Shown here one piece after another: positions 47,928-56,529 of a stretch of 64,000 nucleotides of DNA (position 1 is its first letter; each line of letters starts with the position of its first letter). A program made the translations under genes and the position numbers. The notes beneath the pieces are model-generated. The model saw only the letters and a list, made by a program, of their open reading frames with translations, did not search any database and was not told the DNA's origin. The stretch comes from Salipiger sp. H15 (lineage in GTDB: Bacteria; Pseudomonadota; Alphaproteobacteria; Rhodobacterales; Rhodobacteraceae): contig NZ_CP123384.1 of NCBI RefSeq assembly GCF_040409955.1, positions 868,001 through 932,000 of the forward strand, written 5' to 3'.

Positions 47928-48425
47928 TCAGATCTTGCCGTCGATGGCGCGCAACTGCCGCGCGCGGGTGAGGATCGCATCCTCGACCGCATGCACCGCC
48001 GAGGCGCTGGCCGGGCCCGAGCGGGTCATCAGCGCGACGTTGAGCGAGCGCGCGTCCAGCGCCGGGTCCGACACGAGGATGGTCGCGCGGTAGGCGGTGC
48101 CGCCGCCCGGCGGCGTGCCGTAGCCGGTGGTGATCACGCCGGTGAACGGGTCCACGGATTCCACAGGCAGGAAGTCCAGCACCTGCAGCGAGGCGTTCCA
48201 GATGTACTTGTTCACCGCGCCGACGCGGCCGGCGTCCGGCTTCGCCTTGAAAATGTCCCAGACGGTGGAATCGGGAGCGCCGCGCCCGTCGTAGACGTCG
48301 GCTTCCATGATCTCGTCGGCAGACCGGGTCTGCGCCATCTGCTGGGTTCCGCTCTGCGAGCAGGCCGCCAGACCCAGCGCCAGCGCGACGAGGGCAAGAC
48401 CCTTTGCAAACCGCTCATACATCAT
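47928..48425 (-). CDS. DUF3576 lipoprotein
   Basis: 165 residues. Signal MMYERFAKGLALVALALGLAAC with lipidation cysteine 22, then a DUF3576 domain: VWDIFKAKPDAGRVGAVNKYIWNASLQVLDFLPVESVDPFTGVITTGYGTPPGG. Outer-membrane or periplasmic lipoprotein of unknown function that is conserved in alphaproteobacteria and usually near leuS, as here. An ATG one codon later is equally possible. Confidence 0.9.
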   Translation of the reverse strand: MMYERFAKGLALVALALGLAACSQSGTQQMAQTRSADEIMEADVYDGRGAPDSTVWDIFKAKPDAGRVGAVNKYIWNASLQVLDFLPVESVDPFTGVITTGYGTPPGGGTAYRATILVSDPALDARSLNVALMTRSGPASASAVHAVEDAILTRARQLRAIDGKI

Positions 48426-48512
48426 GAAATCAAAGCTCCTGCCCGTCCGGTTCTTTGACCCTGCATACCCGCGGGCACCGCGTATAACAAGCCGTCAATC
48501 CCGGCGGCCCGG

Positions 48513-48590
48513 CGGGGCTCCGCGCCCACCCCGGACGCGGCGGCAGGACATTGAAACCCCCATGATATTTTTGTGGCAATTGGGCATCAC
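48513..48590. repeat. Possible degenerate copy of the dispersed extragenic element
   Basis: GGGGCTCCGCGCCC is followed, after a short GC-rich stretch, by ACCCCCATGATATTTTTGTG and GCAATTGG. The order matches the GGATATTT-type elements but with several differences. It lies in the porin upstream region. Confidence 0.35.
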
Positions 48591-48716
48591 TGATCCGCTT
48601 CGTGGGGCGCTGACCCAGCGACGGGTTGCCAGAGCCCGAGCCCCAAGCGCATAGAAGTGGCCATCAAGGCCGGGCTACCCGGATTGGTACGTGCCTTAGA
48701 ACACATGAGGGAAACA

Positions 48717-49766
48717 ATGAAAAAGATTCTGTTTGCTTCCACCGCGCTGGTTGCAACCGCAGGCATCGCCTCGGCGGAAGTCACGCTGTCCGGTTACGCT
48801 GAAATGGGTATCTACAACCCCGGCAACCGCTTCGATCAAAAGAACGACGAAGTTCAGTTCTTCACCGACATCGACCTGACCTTCACCATGTCCGGCGAAG
48901 CCGACAACGGCCTGGTGTTCGGTGCGAACATCGACCTCGACGAAGCACAGAAGCCGTTCACCAACCCCTGGCAGCAGGGCGGTGAGGCACTGTTCGTTTC
49001 GTACGGCGGCGCGACCCTGACCATGGGCGACACCGACTCGGCATACGACAAGATCGTTCCCGAGATGAACCTCGGCGGCGCAGGCTCGATCGCTGACGAC
49101 GAAACCGTGCACGCTGGCTTCAACGACGGCGCAGAGTTCGACGGCGGCGTGAACGGCTCCGACGGCCAGATCGCACGCTTCGACTACGCCCTCGGCGGCA
49201 TCACCTTCTCGGGTTCGGCCGAGCAGATCGCAGACGGCTCGAAGCCCAGCGATTTCGTGACCGCGTACGACGCAGCCACCGACACCAAGACCTTCGGCCG
49301 CGCAGACTCGGGCGAGACCCTGTGGTCGGCAGGCGTTGGCTACAAAGGCGAATTCTCGGGCCTCGACCTGAACGCTGGCCTTGGCTACCTGAAGCTCGAC
49401 GAGTGGGCTGAAGTCTGGGGCGTGGGCGCGACCGTTGCCTTCGCAGGCGGCTTCGAAGTTGGCGCGACCTACAGCGACATCCAGGGCGAAGACGATTTCG
49501 CAGTCGACAGCGGCGACCATTGGGGCCTCGGCTTCGGCTACTCGATGAACGCTCTGTCCGTCGGTGTGAACTACGGCGCGTACGACTTCGATGATGCCGG
49601 CGGCCGCGAAGGCTACGGCATTGCCGTGAACTACGATCTCGGCGGTGGCCTCGTTGCACAAGCTGGCTACGGCCACTCGAGCTTCGACAACGAGCAGATC
49701 AACAGCAAAGGCACCAAGTTCGACGAAGACGATACCTTCTCGATCGGCCTGGCGATGTCCTTCTAA
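48717..49766 (+). CDS. Gram-negative porin
   Basis: 349 residues. Signal peptide MKKILFASTALVATAGIASA, then EVTLSGYAEMGIYNPG, the first strand of Rhodobacter-type porins; alternating aromatic/polar beta strands (GGITFSGSAEQIADG, VGATYSDIQG, AVNYDLGGGLVAQAGYGHSSF) end in the C-terminal F (GLAMSF) needed for Bam-mediated insertion. A trimeric general diffusion channel. Codon use is biased to GCA and GTT/GGT compared with neighbours, which suggests very high expression. GAGGGAAAC precedes the ATG. Confidence 0.93.
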   Translation: MKKILFASTALVATAGIASAEVTLSGYAEMGIYNPGNRFDQKNDEVQFFTDIDLTFTMSGEADNGLVFGANIDLDEAQKPFTNPWQQGGEALFVSYGGATLTMGDTDSAYDKIVPEMNLGGAGSIADDETVHAGFNDGAEFDGGVNGSDGQIARFDYALGGITFSGSAEQIADGSKPSDFVTAYDAATDTKTFGRADSGETLWSAGVGYKGEFSGLDLNAGLGYLKLDEWAEVWGVGATVAFAGGFEVGATYSDIQGEDDFAVDSGDHWGLGFGYSMNALSVGVNYGAYDFDDAGGREGYGIAVNYDLGGGLVAQAGYGHSSFDNEQINSKGTKFDEDDTFSIGLAMSF

Positions 49767-49792
49767 TCTCATCTGAGATTGGACTGATCAGG

Positions 49793-49822
49793 GAAGAGCG
49801 GGCTTCGGCCCGCTCTTTTCTT
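49793..49822 (+). terminator. Terminator after the porin gene
   Basis: The stem GAAGAGCGGGC / GCCCGCTCTTTTC with a TTCG tetraloop is followed by a T-rich tail. Confidence 0.85.
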
Positions 49823-49913
49823 TTGCGCGCCCAGCGGGCAGAACGGTCGCGCAAGACGACCGCCCGGCCACGGCACCGGGCGCAAGACACAAGACGCAAG
49901 ACGGGGGATCCCC

Positions 49914-51380
49914 ATGCTGCCACTCTCGGCCGCGCGCAAGGCCAGCCTGCTCGACAAGGTCCGCCCCGCCCTCGCCCAGGGCCGCCTCGGCGAGGCCCGC
50001 GCCGCGCTGGAAGAGGTGCTTCCCTCCGAGCCGGGCCGTGGCGACCTCGCCTTCCAGCTGTCGCAGATCTGCTTCGAACAGGGCGACCGCGACGCCTGCC
50101 TGCGCTACCTCGACCGCGCCGTGGCGCTCGCCCCGACGCAGCCGCAGGTCACCGCCATGGCCGCCGAACGCTACCGGGCCCTCGGCCGCCCCGAGGATGC
50201 GCTGGCCGCGCTCGACCGGCAGATCGCGGCGGATCCGAAGGCGATCAAGCCGCGCGCCGACAAGGCCCATTACCTGCAGCTGCTCGGACGCTTCGACGAG
50301 GCCGAGACGCTGTTCCGGGCGCTCATCAAGCGTCACCCCGACGAGACCGAGCTCTACCGCATCTTCCTCGCCACCAAGAAACTCGCCGCCGGTGATCCGC
50401 TGCTGGTCGCGATGGAGCGGCTCTGGGCCCGGCGCGACCTTTCGGACCGGCACCGCATGCACCTCGGCTTCGCGCTGGCCAAGGCGATGGAGGAGACCGG
50501 CCAGACGACCCGCGTCTTCCCCTACCTCGCCCGCGCCAACGCGCTGCAGCGCAAGGCCGCGCCCTTCGACAGCGCCGCGCAGGCGCGCGAGTTCGCCGCC
50601 GTGCGCAAGGCGCAGGCGGGGCTCACCCCCGCGCCCGCGGGCACCCCGGCGCTGCGCCCGGTCTTCGTCACCGGCATGCCTCGCTCGGGCACCACGCTGG
50701 TCGAGCGCATCCTCGGCGCCCATCCCGAGGTCGCCGCGGGCGGCGAGCTCGGCCACGCGCTGAAGCTGGCCTACGGCTATTTCGGCGCCGGCGAGCAGAT
50801 GCGGCCGATCACGCAGGAGCCCCCCGCCCGCGTCGCCGCCTTCGCCGAGCATTACATGCGCCTCGCCGCGCGCGACGCCGGGCGTGGCACCGGCGTGATC
50901 ACCGACAAGTCGATTCTCTGCCACCTGGTCTTCGGCCTGCTCGACCACGCCCTTCCCGGCGCGCGGATCATCGTGGTGCACCGCGACCCGCGCGACATCG
51001 CGCTGTCGATCTACAAGAACCACTTCGTGCTCGGCACCCACCGCTATGCCAGCGACCTCGCCGAGATCGCCACCGTCATCAAGCGCTTCCGCGCCAGCGT
51101 CGCGCATTGGAAAGAGGCTCTGCCGGACCGCATCCACCAGATTCGCTACGAGGATCTCGTCGCGGACCCCGAGGGCCAGTCGCGCGCGCTGGTCGCCGCG
51201 GCGGGGCTGGGCTGGGATCCCGCCTGCCTCGAGTCGCACGAGAGCGCGGGCGCGGTGAAGACGCTCAGCGTCAGCCAGGCGCGCCAGCCGATCTACCGCG
51301 GCTCGGCGCAGGCCTGGCGGAAATACGAAACCGAACTGGCGCCCTTCATCGAAGCCTGGGGAGAGGAACCATGGGACTGA
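49914..51380 (+). CDS. Tetratricopeptide-repeat sulfotransferase
   Basis: 488 residues. Residues 14-150 hold about four TPR-like helix pairs (GRLGEARAALEEVLPSEP, GDRDACLRYLDRAVALAP, GRPEDALAALDRQIAADP, GRFDEAETLFRALIKRHP). The second half is a PAPS-dependent sulfotransferase: 5'-phosphosulfate loop VTGMPRSGTTLVERIL at 252-267 and IIVVHRDPRDIALSIYKNHF for the 3'-phosphate. A protein or polysaccharide acceptor is likely. It overlaps the yggS start by 10 bp. Confidence 0.88.
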   Translation: MLPLSAARKASLLDKVRPALAQGRLGEARAALEEVLPSEPGRGDLAFQLSQICFEQGDRDACLRYLDRAVALAPTQPQVTAMAAERYRALGRPEDALAALDRQIAADPKAIKPRADKAHYLQLLGRFDEAETLFRALIKRHPDETELYRIFLATKKLAAGDPLLVAMERLWARRDLSDRHRMHLGFALAKAMEETGQTTRVFPYLARANALQRKAAPFDSAAQAREFAAVRKAQAGLTPAPAGTPALRPVFVTGMPRSGTTLVERILGAHPEVAAGGELGHALKLAYGYFGAGEQMRPITQEPPARVAAFAEHYMRLAARDAGRGTGVITDKSILCHLVFGLLDHALPGARIIVVHRDPRDIALSIYKNHFVLGTHRYASDLAEIATVIKRFRASVAHWKEALPDRIHQIRYEDLVADPEGQSRALVAAAGLGWDPACLESHESAGAVKTLSVSQARQPIYRGSAQAWRKYETELAPFIEAWGEEPWD

Positions 51381-52024
51381 ACGACATCAAGGCACGCATC
51401 GCGAAGGCCGAGAAGAAGGCCGGCCGCGCCCCCGGCTCGGCGCAGCTGATCGCGGTCAGCAAGGTGCAGCCGGACGACCGCGTCGAGGCGGTGCTGGCGC
51501 AAGGCCACCGGCTCTTCGGCGAGAACAAGGTGCAGGAGGCCGCTGGAAAGTGGCCGGCCTTCCAGGAGCGCTTCCCCGACGCGCGGGTGCATCTCATCGG
51601 CCCGCTGCAGACCAACAAGGCGCGGCAGGCGATGCAGCTCTTCTCGGCCATCCACTCGGTCGACCGGCCGAAGCTCGCCACCACGCTGGCGCGGCTGGCG
51701 CAGGAGCTCGGCCACTGCCCCGAGCTCTTCGTGCAGGTGAACACCGGCGAGGAGGAGCAGAAGGCCGGCATCCTGCCCGCCGAGGCCGATGCCTTCATCG
51801 CCGAGGTGCGTAGCCTCGACCTGCCGCTCAGGGGGCTGATGTGCATCCCGCCGGTGGACGAGACCCCGAGCCTGCATTTCGCCCTGCTCGGCAAGATCGC
51901 CGCGCGCAACGGGCTCGAGGGGCTGTCGATGGGCATGAGCTCGGATTTCGAGCAGGCCATCGCCCTCGGCGCCACACATGTGCGCGTCGGCTCGGCGATC
52001 TTCGGCGAGCGCGACCACACCTGA
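51371..52024 (+). CDS. YggS family pyridoxal-phosphate homeostasis protein
   Basis: 217 residues. PLP lysine K31 in AQLIAVSKVQPDD, GENKVQEAAGKW, HLIGPLQTNKARQA, LFVQVNTGEEEQKAG and the C-terminal LSMGMSSDFEQAIALGATHVRVGSAIFG. A non-catalytic PLP carrier protein affecting amino-acid and B6 balance. It overlaps the sulfotransferase end by 10 bp, so the two are co-translated; functional link not known. Confidence 0.93.
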   Translation: MGLNDIKARIAKAEKKAGRAPGSAQLIAVSKVQPDDRVEAVLAQGHRLFGENKVQEAAGKWPAFQERFPDARVHLIGPLQTNKARQAMQLFSAIHSVDRPKLATTLARLAQELGHCPELFVQVNTGEEEQKAGILPAEADAFIAEVRSLDLPLRGLMCIPPVDETPSLHFALLGKIAARNGLEGLSMGMSSDFEQAIALGATHVRVGSAIFGERDHT

Positions 52025-52073
52025 GCCCCGCCCCGGCGCCGCGCACGCGGCACCGGACGGCCTGCCTCCGGCG

Positions 52074-52135
52074 GGGATATTTGAAACATGTGGAAGCCGG
52101 GGCGCCCCGAGGCTTCCACATGTTTCAAATATCCC
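52074..52135. repeat. Perfect 25-bp inverted repeat of the GGATATTT-type element
   Basis: The arm 52074-52098 (GGGATATTTGAAACATGTGG...) is the exact reverse complement of 52111-52135. The 12-base loop itself holds GGGGCGCCCC. A GC hairpin GGGGGGCAGCGCCCCCC follows at about 52161-52177. It lies between yggS and the MocR gene and could form a cruciform or strong RNA hairpin. Confidence 0.9.
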
Positions 52136-52210
52136 GGGGGGTGAGGCGCGCAGCGCCGAGGGGGGCAGCGCCCCCCTTCCCCTCCCTGCAGCGCAGGATA
52201 GAGTGCGCCG

Positions 52211-53680
52211 ATGGCAATCCCGGTCGAGACCTTCTTCCTGCGCCCCGGCGATCAGGGCACGCTGCAGGCGCGGATCCAGCAGATGGTGGCCGAGGGCGTG
52301 CTCTCGGGCCGGTTCCGGCGCGGCGAGAAGATGCCCTCGACGCGGCGGCTGGCGGCGCATCTCGGGGTCAGCCGGATCACCGTCGCGCTGGCCTATACCG
52401 AGCTGCAGGCAAGCGACTATCTCACCGCGCGCGACCGCTCGGGCACCTACATCTCCGACGGCGCGCCCGAGCCGCCGGACTTTCCCGAGACGCCGCGCGC
52501 CGAGCGGGTCGACTGGCAGCGCGCCATGGGGCGGCGCTTTGCCGCCGGGGCGGTGCCCGAGCGGCCCGCCGACTGGGCCTCCTTCCGCTTTCCCTTCATC
52601 TACGGCCAGGCCGACCCGCGGCTCTTCGACCATGCCAACTGGCGGCTCTGCGCGGTGCAGGCGCTGGGGGCGCGCGACTTCGGCGCGATGACGCAGGACT
52701 ATTACGACCGCGACGATCCGCAGCTGGTCGAGTTCCTCGCCCGCCAGACCCTGCCCCGGCGCGGCATCCAGGCCCGGCCCGAGGAGATCCTCATCACCCT
52801 CGGCGCGCAGAACGCGCTCTGGCTCGCCAGCCAGATCCTGCTCTCGCCGGGGCGGCGCGCGGCGGTCGAGGATCCGAGCTACCCGGCGCTGCGGGTGCTG
52901 CTCGGCCAGACCGGCTGCGCGCTCTCGCCCGTCGCGGTGGACGCGCAGGGGCTGCCGCCCGAGGCGGTGCCCGAGGGCACCGACGTGATCTTCACCACCC
53001 CCGGCCACCAGTGCCCGAGCGGCGCCACCCTGCCGCTGGCGCGGCGGCGCGCGCTGCTCGAGCGGGCGCGCGAGCTGGAAGCGGTGATCGTCGAGGACGA
53101 CTACGAGTTCGAGATGGCCTATCTCCAGCCGCCCACCCCGGCGCTGAAGAGCCTCGATGGCGACGGGCGCGTGGTCTACGTCGGCAGCTTCTCGAAGTCG
53201 CTCTTCCCCGGGCTGCGGCTCGGCTACCTCGTCGGGGCCGAGCCCTTCATCCGCGAGGCCCGCGCCCTGCGCGCCTCGGTGCTGCGCCACCCGCCGGGGC
53301 ACATCCAGCGCACCGCTGCCCATTTCCTGAGCCTTGGCCATTACGACAGCCTCGTGCGGCGAATCGGCCGCGCGCTGGGTCAGCGGCGGCAGGTGATGGA
53401 GGAAGAGATCGCCCGCAACGGGCTCGAGGTGGCCGGGGTCGCGGCCCACGGCGGCTCGTCCTTCTGGATGCGCGCGCCGCGCGGGGTCGATACCGCCGAG
53501 CTTTCCGCCGAGCTGCTGCGGGACGGCGTGCTCATCGAGCCGGGCGCACCCTTCTTCCTGCGCCCGGACGGGCCGCGCAACTTCTACCGGCTGGGCTACA
53601 GTTCGATCCCCTCCGAGCGCATCGCCGAGGGGCTGGAGCGCATTGCACAGGCGCTTGCACGTCCCCGCAGGGAAAGCTAG
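52211..53680 (+). CDS. MocR/PdxR-type PLP-dependent transcriptional regulator
   Basis: 489 residues. N-terminal GntR-type winged helix (residues 15-85: LQARIQQMVAEGVLSGRFRRGEKMPSTRRLAAHLGVSRITVALAYTEL), a linker, then a fold type I aminotransferase-like domain with the PLP lysine in GSFSKSLFPGLRLGY near residue 328. Members sense PLP or an amino acid and often activate B6 or amino-acid genes. No pdxST is adjacent; ribF follows 10 bp later on the same strand, so the target is unclear. Confidence 0.9.
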   Translation: MAIPVETFFLRPGDQGTLQARIQQMVAEGVLSGRFRRGEKMPSTRRLAAHLGVSRITVALAYTELQASDYLTARDRSGTYISDGAPEPPDFPETPRAERVDWQRAMGRRFAAGAVPERPADWASFRFPFIYGQADPRLFDHANWRLCAVQALGARDFGAMTQDYYDRDDPQLVEFLARQTLPRRGIQARPEEILITLGAQNALWLASQILLSPGRRAAVEDPSYPALRVLLGQTGCALSPVAVDAQGLPPEAVPEGTDVIFTTPGHQCPSGATLPLARRRALLERARELEAVIVEDDYEFEMAYLQPPTPALKSLDGDGRVVYVGSFSKSLFPGLRLGYLVGAEPFIREARALRASVLRHPPGHIQRTAAHFLSLGHYDSLVRRIGRALGQRRQVMEEEIARNGLEVAGVAAHGGSSFWMRAPRGVDTAELSAELLRDGVLIEPGAPFFLRPDGPRNFYRLGYSSIPSERIAEGLERIAQALARPRRES

Positions 53681-53690
53681 GGCTTGCCCC

Positions 53691-54623
53691 ATGCGGACGA
53701 TCCGGGATTACCAGTCAACAGAGCCTCGCGACCGGGGCGCCAGCGTCGCCATCGGCAATTTCGATGGCGTGCACCTTGGCCATCGCGCGGTGATCGAGCT
53801 GGCCCGCGAGAAGGCGGACGGCGCGCCCTTCGGCGTGCTCACCTTCGAGCCGCACCCGCGCGAGTTCTTCGCCCCCGATGCCCCGCCGTTCCGGCTGATG
53901 TCGGCCAAGGCCCGCGCCTCGCGGCTCGAGAAGCTGGGCGTCGAGCGGCTCTACGAGCTGCGCTTCGACGCCGCGCTCGCCGCGCTCACCCCCGAGCAGT
54001 TCGCCCGCGAGGTGCTGACCGAGGGGCTGGGCCTGAGCCACGTCGTGGTCGGCGCCGACTTCTGCTTCGGCAAGGGCCGCGCCGGCACGGTCGAGGACCT
54101 GAAGCGCTTCGGCGCCGAGATGGGCTTTGGCGTGACCGTGGCCGAGATCCTCGACACCGACGGGGCGCAGATCAGCTCCACCGCGATCCGCCGCGCGCTT
54201 TCCGAGGGCGACCCGCGCGCCGCGCAGGCGCAGCTCGGGCACTGGCACCGGATCGAGGGCGAGGTGATCGGCGGCCACAAGCTCGGTCGCACCCTCGGCT
54301 ATCCCACCGCCAACATGAGCGTCGACGGGCTGCACCCGCCGCGCTACGGCGTCTATGCCGTGCTGGTGGACGTGCTGACCGGCCCGCACAGGGGCAGCTA
54401 CCACGGCGTCGCCTCGCTGGGCGTGCGCCCGATGTTCGGCGAGAACAGCGCCAACCTCGAAACCTTCCTCTTCGATTTTTCCGGCGATCTCTACGGCGCC
54501 GTGCTGTCGGTCGGCCTGGTCGAGTTCCTCCGCCCCGAGCTGAAGTTCGACGGGCTCGAGGCGCTTGTCACCCAGATGGACCGCGACAGCGCCGAAGCCC
54601 GCCGCGTGCTGGACGCGCTATGA
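53691..54623 (+). CDS. ribF: Bifunctional riboflavin kinase / FAD synthetase
   Basis: 310 residues. The N-terminal adenylyltransferase domain has I21-GNFDGVHLGH31 and QISSTAIRRALSEGD; the C-terminal kinase domain has KLGRTLGYPTANM and FLFDFSGDLYG. It makes FMN and then FAD. The ATG at 53691 gives the family N-terminus. Its stop overlaps the next start by 4 bp. Confidence 0.95.
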   Translation: MRTIRDYQSTEPRDRGASVAIGNFDGVHLGHRAVIELAREKADGAPFGVLTFEPHPREFFAPDAPPFRLMSAKARASRLEKLGVERLYELRFDAALAALTPEQFAREVLTEGLGLSHVVVGADFCFGKGRAGTVEDLKRFGAEMGFGVTVAEILDTDGAQISSTAIRRALSEGDPRAAQAQLGHWHRIEGEVIGGHKLGRTLGYPTANMSVDGLHPPRYGVYAVLVDVLTGPHRGSYHGVASLGVRPMFGENSANLETFLFDFSGDLYGAVLSVGLVEFLRPELKFDGLEALVTQMDRDSAEARRVLDAL

Positions 54624-55090
54624 CCGACCATATCGACCGCAACGGGCTGACCCCGCGCTTCTGGGAAACCAAGCCGCTTTCCAAGCTGAACGACAAGGAG
54701 TGGGAAGCGCTCTGCGACGGCTGCGGCAAGTGCTGCCTGAACAAGCTCGAGGACGAGGAGACCGGCGAGGTCGCGCTGACCTGCGTTTCGTGCCGGCTGC
54801 TCGACGACCAGTCCTGCCTCTGCTCGAACTACGAGATCCGGCACCAGTTCGTGCCGGAATGCATCGTCCTGCGTCCCGACAACATCGACCAGCACGCCTA
54901 CTGGATGCCCGAGACCTGCGCCTACCGCCTGCTCTGGCAGGGCAAGCCGCTCTACGACTGGCACCCGCTGATCTCGGGCGATCCCGAGAGCGTGCACGCC
55001 GCCGGCGTCTCGATGCGCGGCCGCACCGTGCCCGAGTTCGAGGTCGGCGAGGACGACTGGGAAGACTACATCATCGAGGAGCCCACCTGA
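54620..55090 (+). CDS. YcgN family cysteine cluster protein
   Basis: 156 residues. FWETKPLSKLNDKEWEALCDGCGKCCLNKLED with a C-X2-C-X2-CC cluster, then TCVSCRLLDDQSCLCSNY and CAYRLLWQGKPLYDWHPL, all diagnostic of YcgN (UPF0260). Probably binds iron or zinc; function unknown. It overlaps ribF by 4 bp and the threonine aldolase gene by one base, forming a coupled three-gene unit. Confidence 0.92.
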   Translation: MTDHIDRNGLTPRFWETKPLSKLNDKEWEALCDGCGKCCLNKLEDEETGEVALTCVSCRLLDDQSCLCSNYEIRHQFVPECIVLRPDNIDQHAYWMPETCAYRLLWQGKPLYDWHPLISGDPESVHAAGVSMRGRTVPEFEVGEDDWEDYIIEEPT

Positions 55091-56133
55091 TGTTCTTTGC
55101 CTCCGACAATTCCGGCCCCGTCCCTTCGCAGGTGCTCGAGGCGATCGCCCGCGCCAACGAGGGCCACGCCTCGGGCTACGGTTCGGACGCGCTGTCGCAG
55201 CAGGTGGCAGAGCGGATCCGCGACCTCTTCGAGGCGCCCGAGGCGGCGGTCTACCTCGTGCCCACCGGCACCGCGGCCAACTCGCTGGCGCTGGCGACGC
55301 TCTGCCCGCCCTACGCGACCGTGTTCTGCTCGCCCGTGGCGCATATCCACGAGGACGAGTGCAACGCGCCCGAGTTCTACTCCGGCGGCGCCAAGCTGAC
55401 ACTGGTCAAGGGCAGCGACCGCATGACCCCCGAGGCGCTGCGCGCGGCGATCGAGGGCGAGGGCAACCGCGGCGTGCACGGGCCCAAGCGCGGCCCGGTG
55501 TCGATCACCCAGCTGACCGAGAAGGGCAACTACTACACGCTGGCCGAGCTGCGCGCGCTGACCGCCGTGGCGAAGGAGTACCGGCTGAAGGTGCACCTCG
55601 ACGGCGCGCGCTTCGCCAATGCCGCGGTCAAGCTCGGCGTCACCCCGGCCGAGATGAGCTGGAAATCCGGCGTCGACATCTGCGTCTTCGGCGGCACCAA
55701 GAACGGGTTGATGGGCGTCGAGGCGGTGGTGATCTTCGATCCCGAGCTGGCGCTGGAATTCGAATACCGCCGCAAGCGCGGCGCGCATCTCTTCTCCAAG
55801 CACCGCTACCTCGCGGCGCAGATGGACGCCTACCTGCAGGGTGACCTCTGGAAGGAACTTGCAGAGAAGGCCAACGCGCGCTGCGACCAGCTGCTGCAGG
55901 GGCTGAAGGGGCTCGGGCTGACGGTGCACAACGACACCCACGCCAACATGATCTTCTTCGAGATGCCGCGCGCGGCGCACCGCAAGGTGCTCGAGGCCGG
56001 GGCGGTCTACTACGTGACCGGCGATCTTCAGGGCGACGATGCCGAGCTGCTGACCGGCCGGCTGGTCTGCGACTGGTCGCTGACCCCGTCGGACGTCAGC
56101 GCCTTCGTCGACGCCCTGCGCGACGCGGCCTGA
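55090..56133 (+). CDS. Low-specificity L-threonine aldolase
   Basis: 347 residues, fold type I PLP enzyme. FASDNSGPVPSQVLEAI opening, HIHEDECNAPEF, VHLDGARFANA (PLP-binding Asp) and the PLP lysine in FGGTKNGLMG. It cleaves threonine or allo-threonine to glycine and acetaldehyde. Shares one base with the YcgN stop, which fixes the start. Another beta-eliminating lyase of this family remains possible. Confidence 0.9.
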   Translation: MFFASDNSGPVPSQVLEAIARANEGHASGYGSDALSQQVAERIRDLFEAPEAAVYLVPTGTAANSLALATLCPPYATVFCSPVAHIHEDECNAPEFYSGGAKLTLVKGSDRMTPEALRAAIEGEGNRGVHGPKRGPVSITQLTEKGNYYTLAELRALTAVAKEYRLKVHLDGARFANAAVKLGVTPAEMSWKSGVDICVFGGTKNGLMGVEAVVIFDPELALEFEYRRKRGAHLFSKHRYLAAQMDAYLQGDLWKELAEKANARCDQLLQGLKGLGLTVHNDTHANMIFFEMPRAAHRKVLEAGAVYYVTGDLQGDDAELLTGRLVCDWSLTPSDVSAFVDALRDAA

Positions 56134-56141
56134 CGCGGCCC

Positions 56142-56185
56142 AAATTTCTTCGAAGAAATTTGCAAGAGCCTTCCAAGGCTCTTGC
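56142..56185. terminator. Tandem perfect palindromes between convergent genes
   Basis: AAATTTCTTCGAAGAAATTT at 56142-56161 is a perfect 20-bp palindrome. It is followed at once by a perfect stem at 56162-56185 (arms GCAAGAGCCTT and AAGGCTCTTGC). Together they probably terminate both the threonine aldolase and hspQ transcripts. Confidence 0.75.
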
Positions 56186-56202
56186 CCCTTCCGGCGACTC
56201 GC

Positions 56203-56529
56203 TCAGTTCAGCTGGAAGTGCAGCTCGTAGCTGCCATCGACGAAGGCCCCGAAGAGATCGGGGATGTCGGGGTGCTCCACCGGCTCGCCGGAATAATCGG
56301 CGACGAGGTTCTGTTCCGAGACATAGGCCACGTAGAAGCTCTGCTCGTTCTCGGCCAGCAGGTGGTAGAAGGGCTGCTCGCGACGCGGGCGCGAGTCCTC
56401 GGGAATGGCCTCGTACCATTCCTCGGTGTTGCTGAACTCGGGGTCGACGTCGAACACCACCCCCCGGAACGGGTGCTTGCGGTGCCGAACGACCTGGCCC
56501 AGATGATATTTGGCGCGCGCTGTGTGCAT
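56203..56529 (-). CDS. hspQ: Heat shock protein HspQ
   Basis: 108 residues. AKYHLGQVVRHRKHPFRGVVFDVDPEFSNTEEWYEAIP, QPFYHLLAENEQSFYVAYVSEQNLVAD and HPDIPDLF are diagnostic of HspQ. In enterobacteria it modulates Lon protease and DnaA turnover. The ATG at 56529 gives the family start, preceded by AGAGGTG. The 221-bp upstream gap faces the divergent transglycosylase gene and holds the palindrome GCGGATATCCGC; I could not place a sigma-32 promoter with confidence. Confidence 0.93.
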   Translation of the reverse strand: MHTARAKYHLGQVVRHRKHPFRGVVFDVDPEFSNTEEWYEAIPEDSRPRREQPFYHLLAENEQSFYVAYVSEQNLVADYSGEPVEHPDIPDLFGAFVDGSYELHFQLN

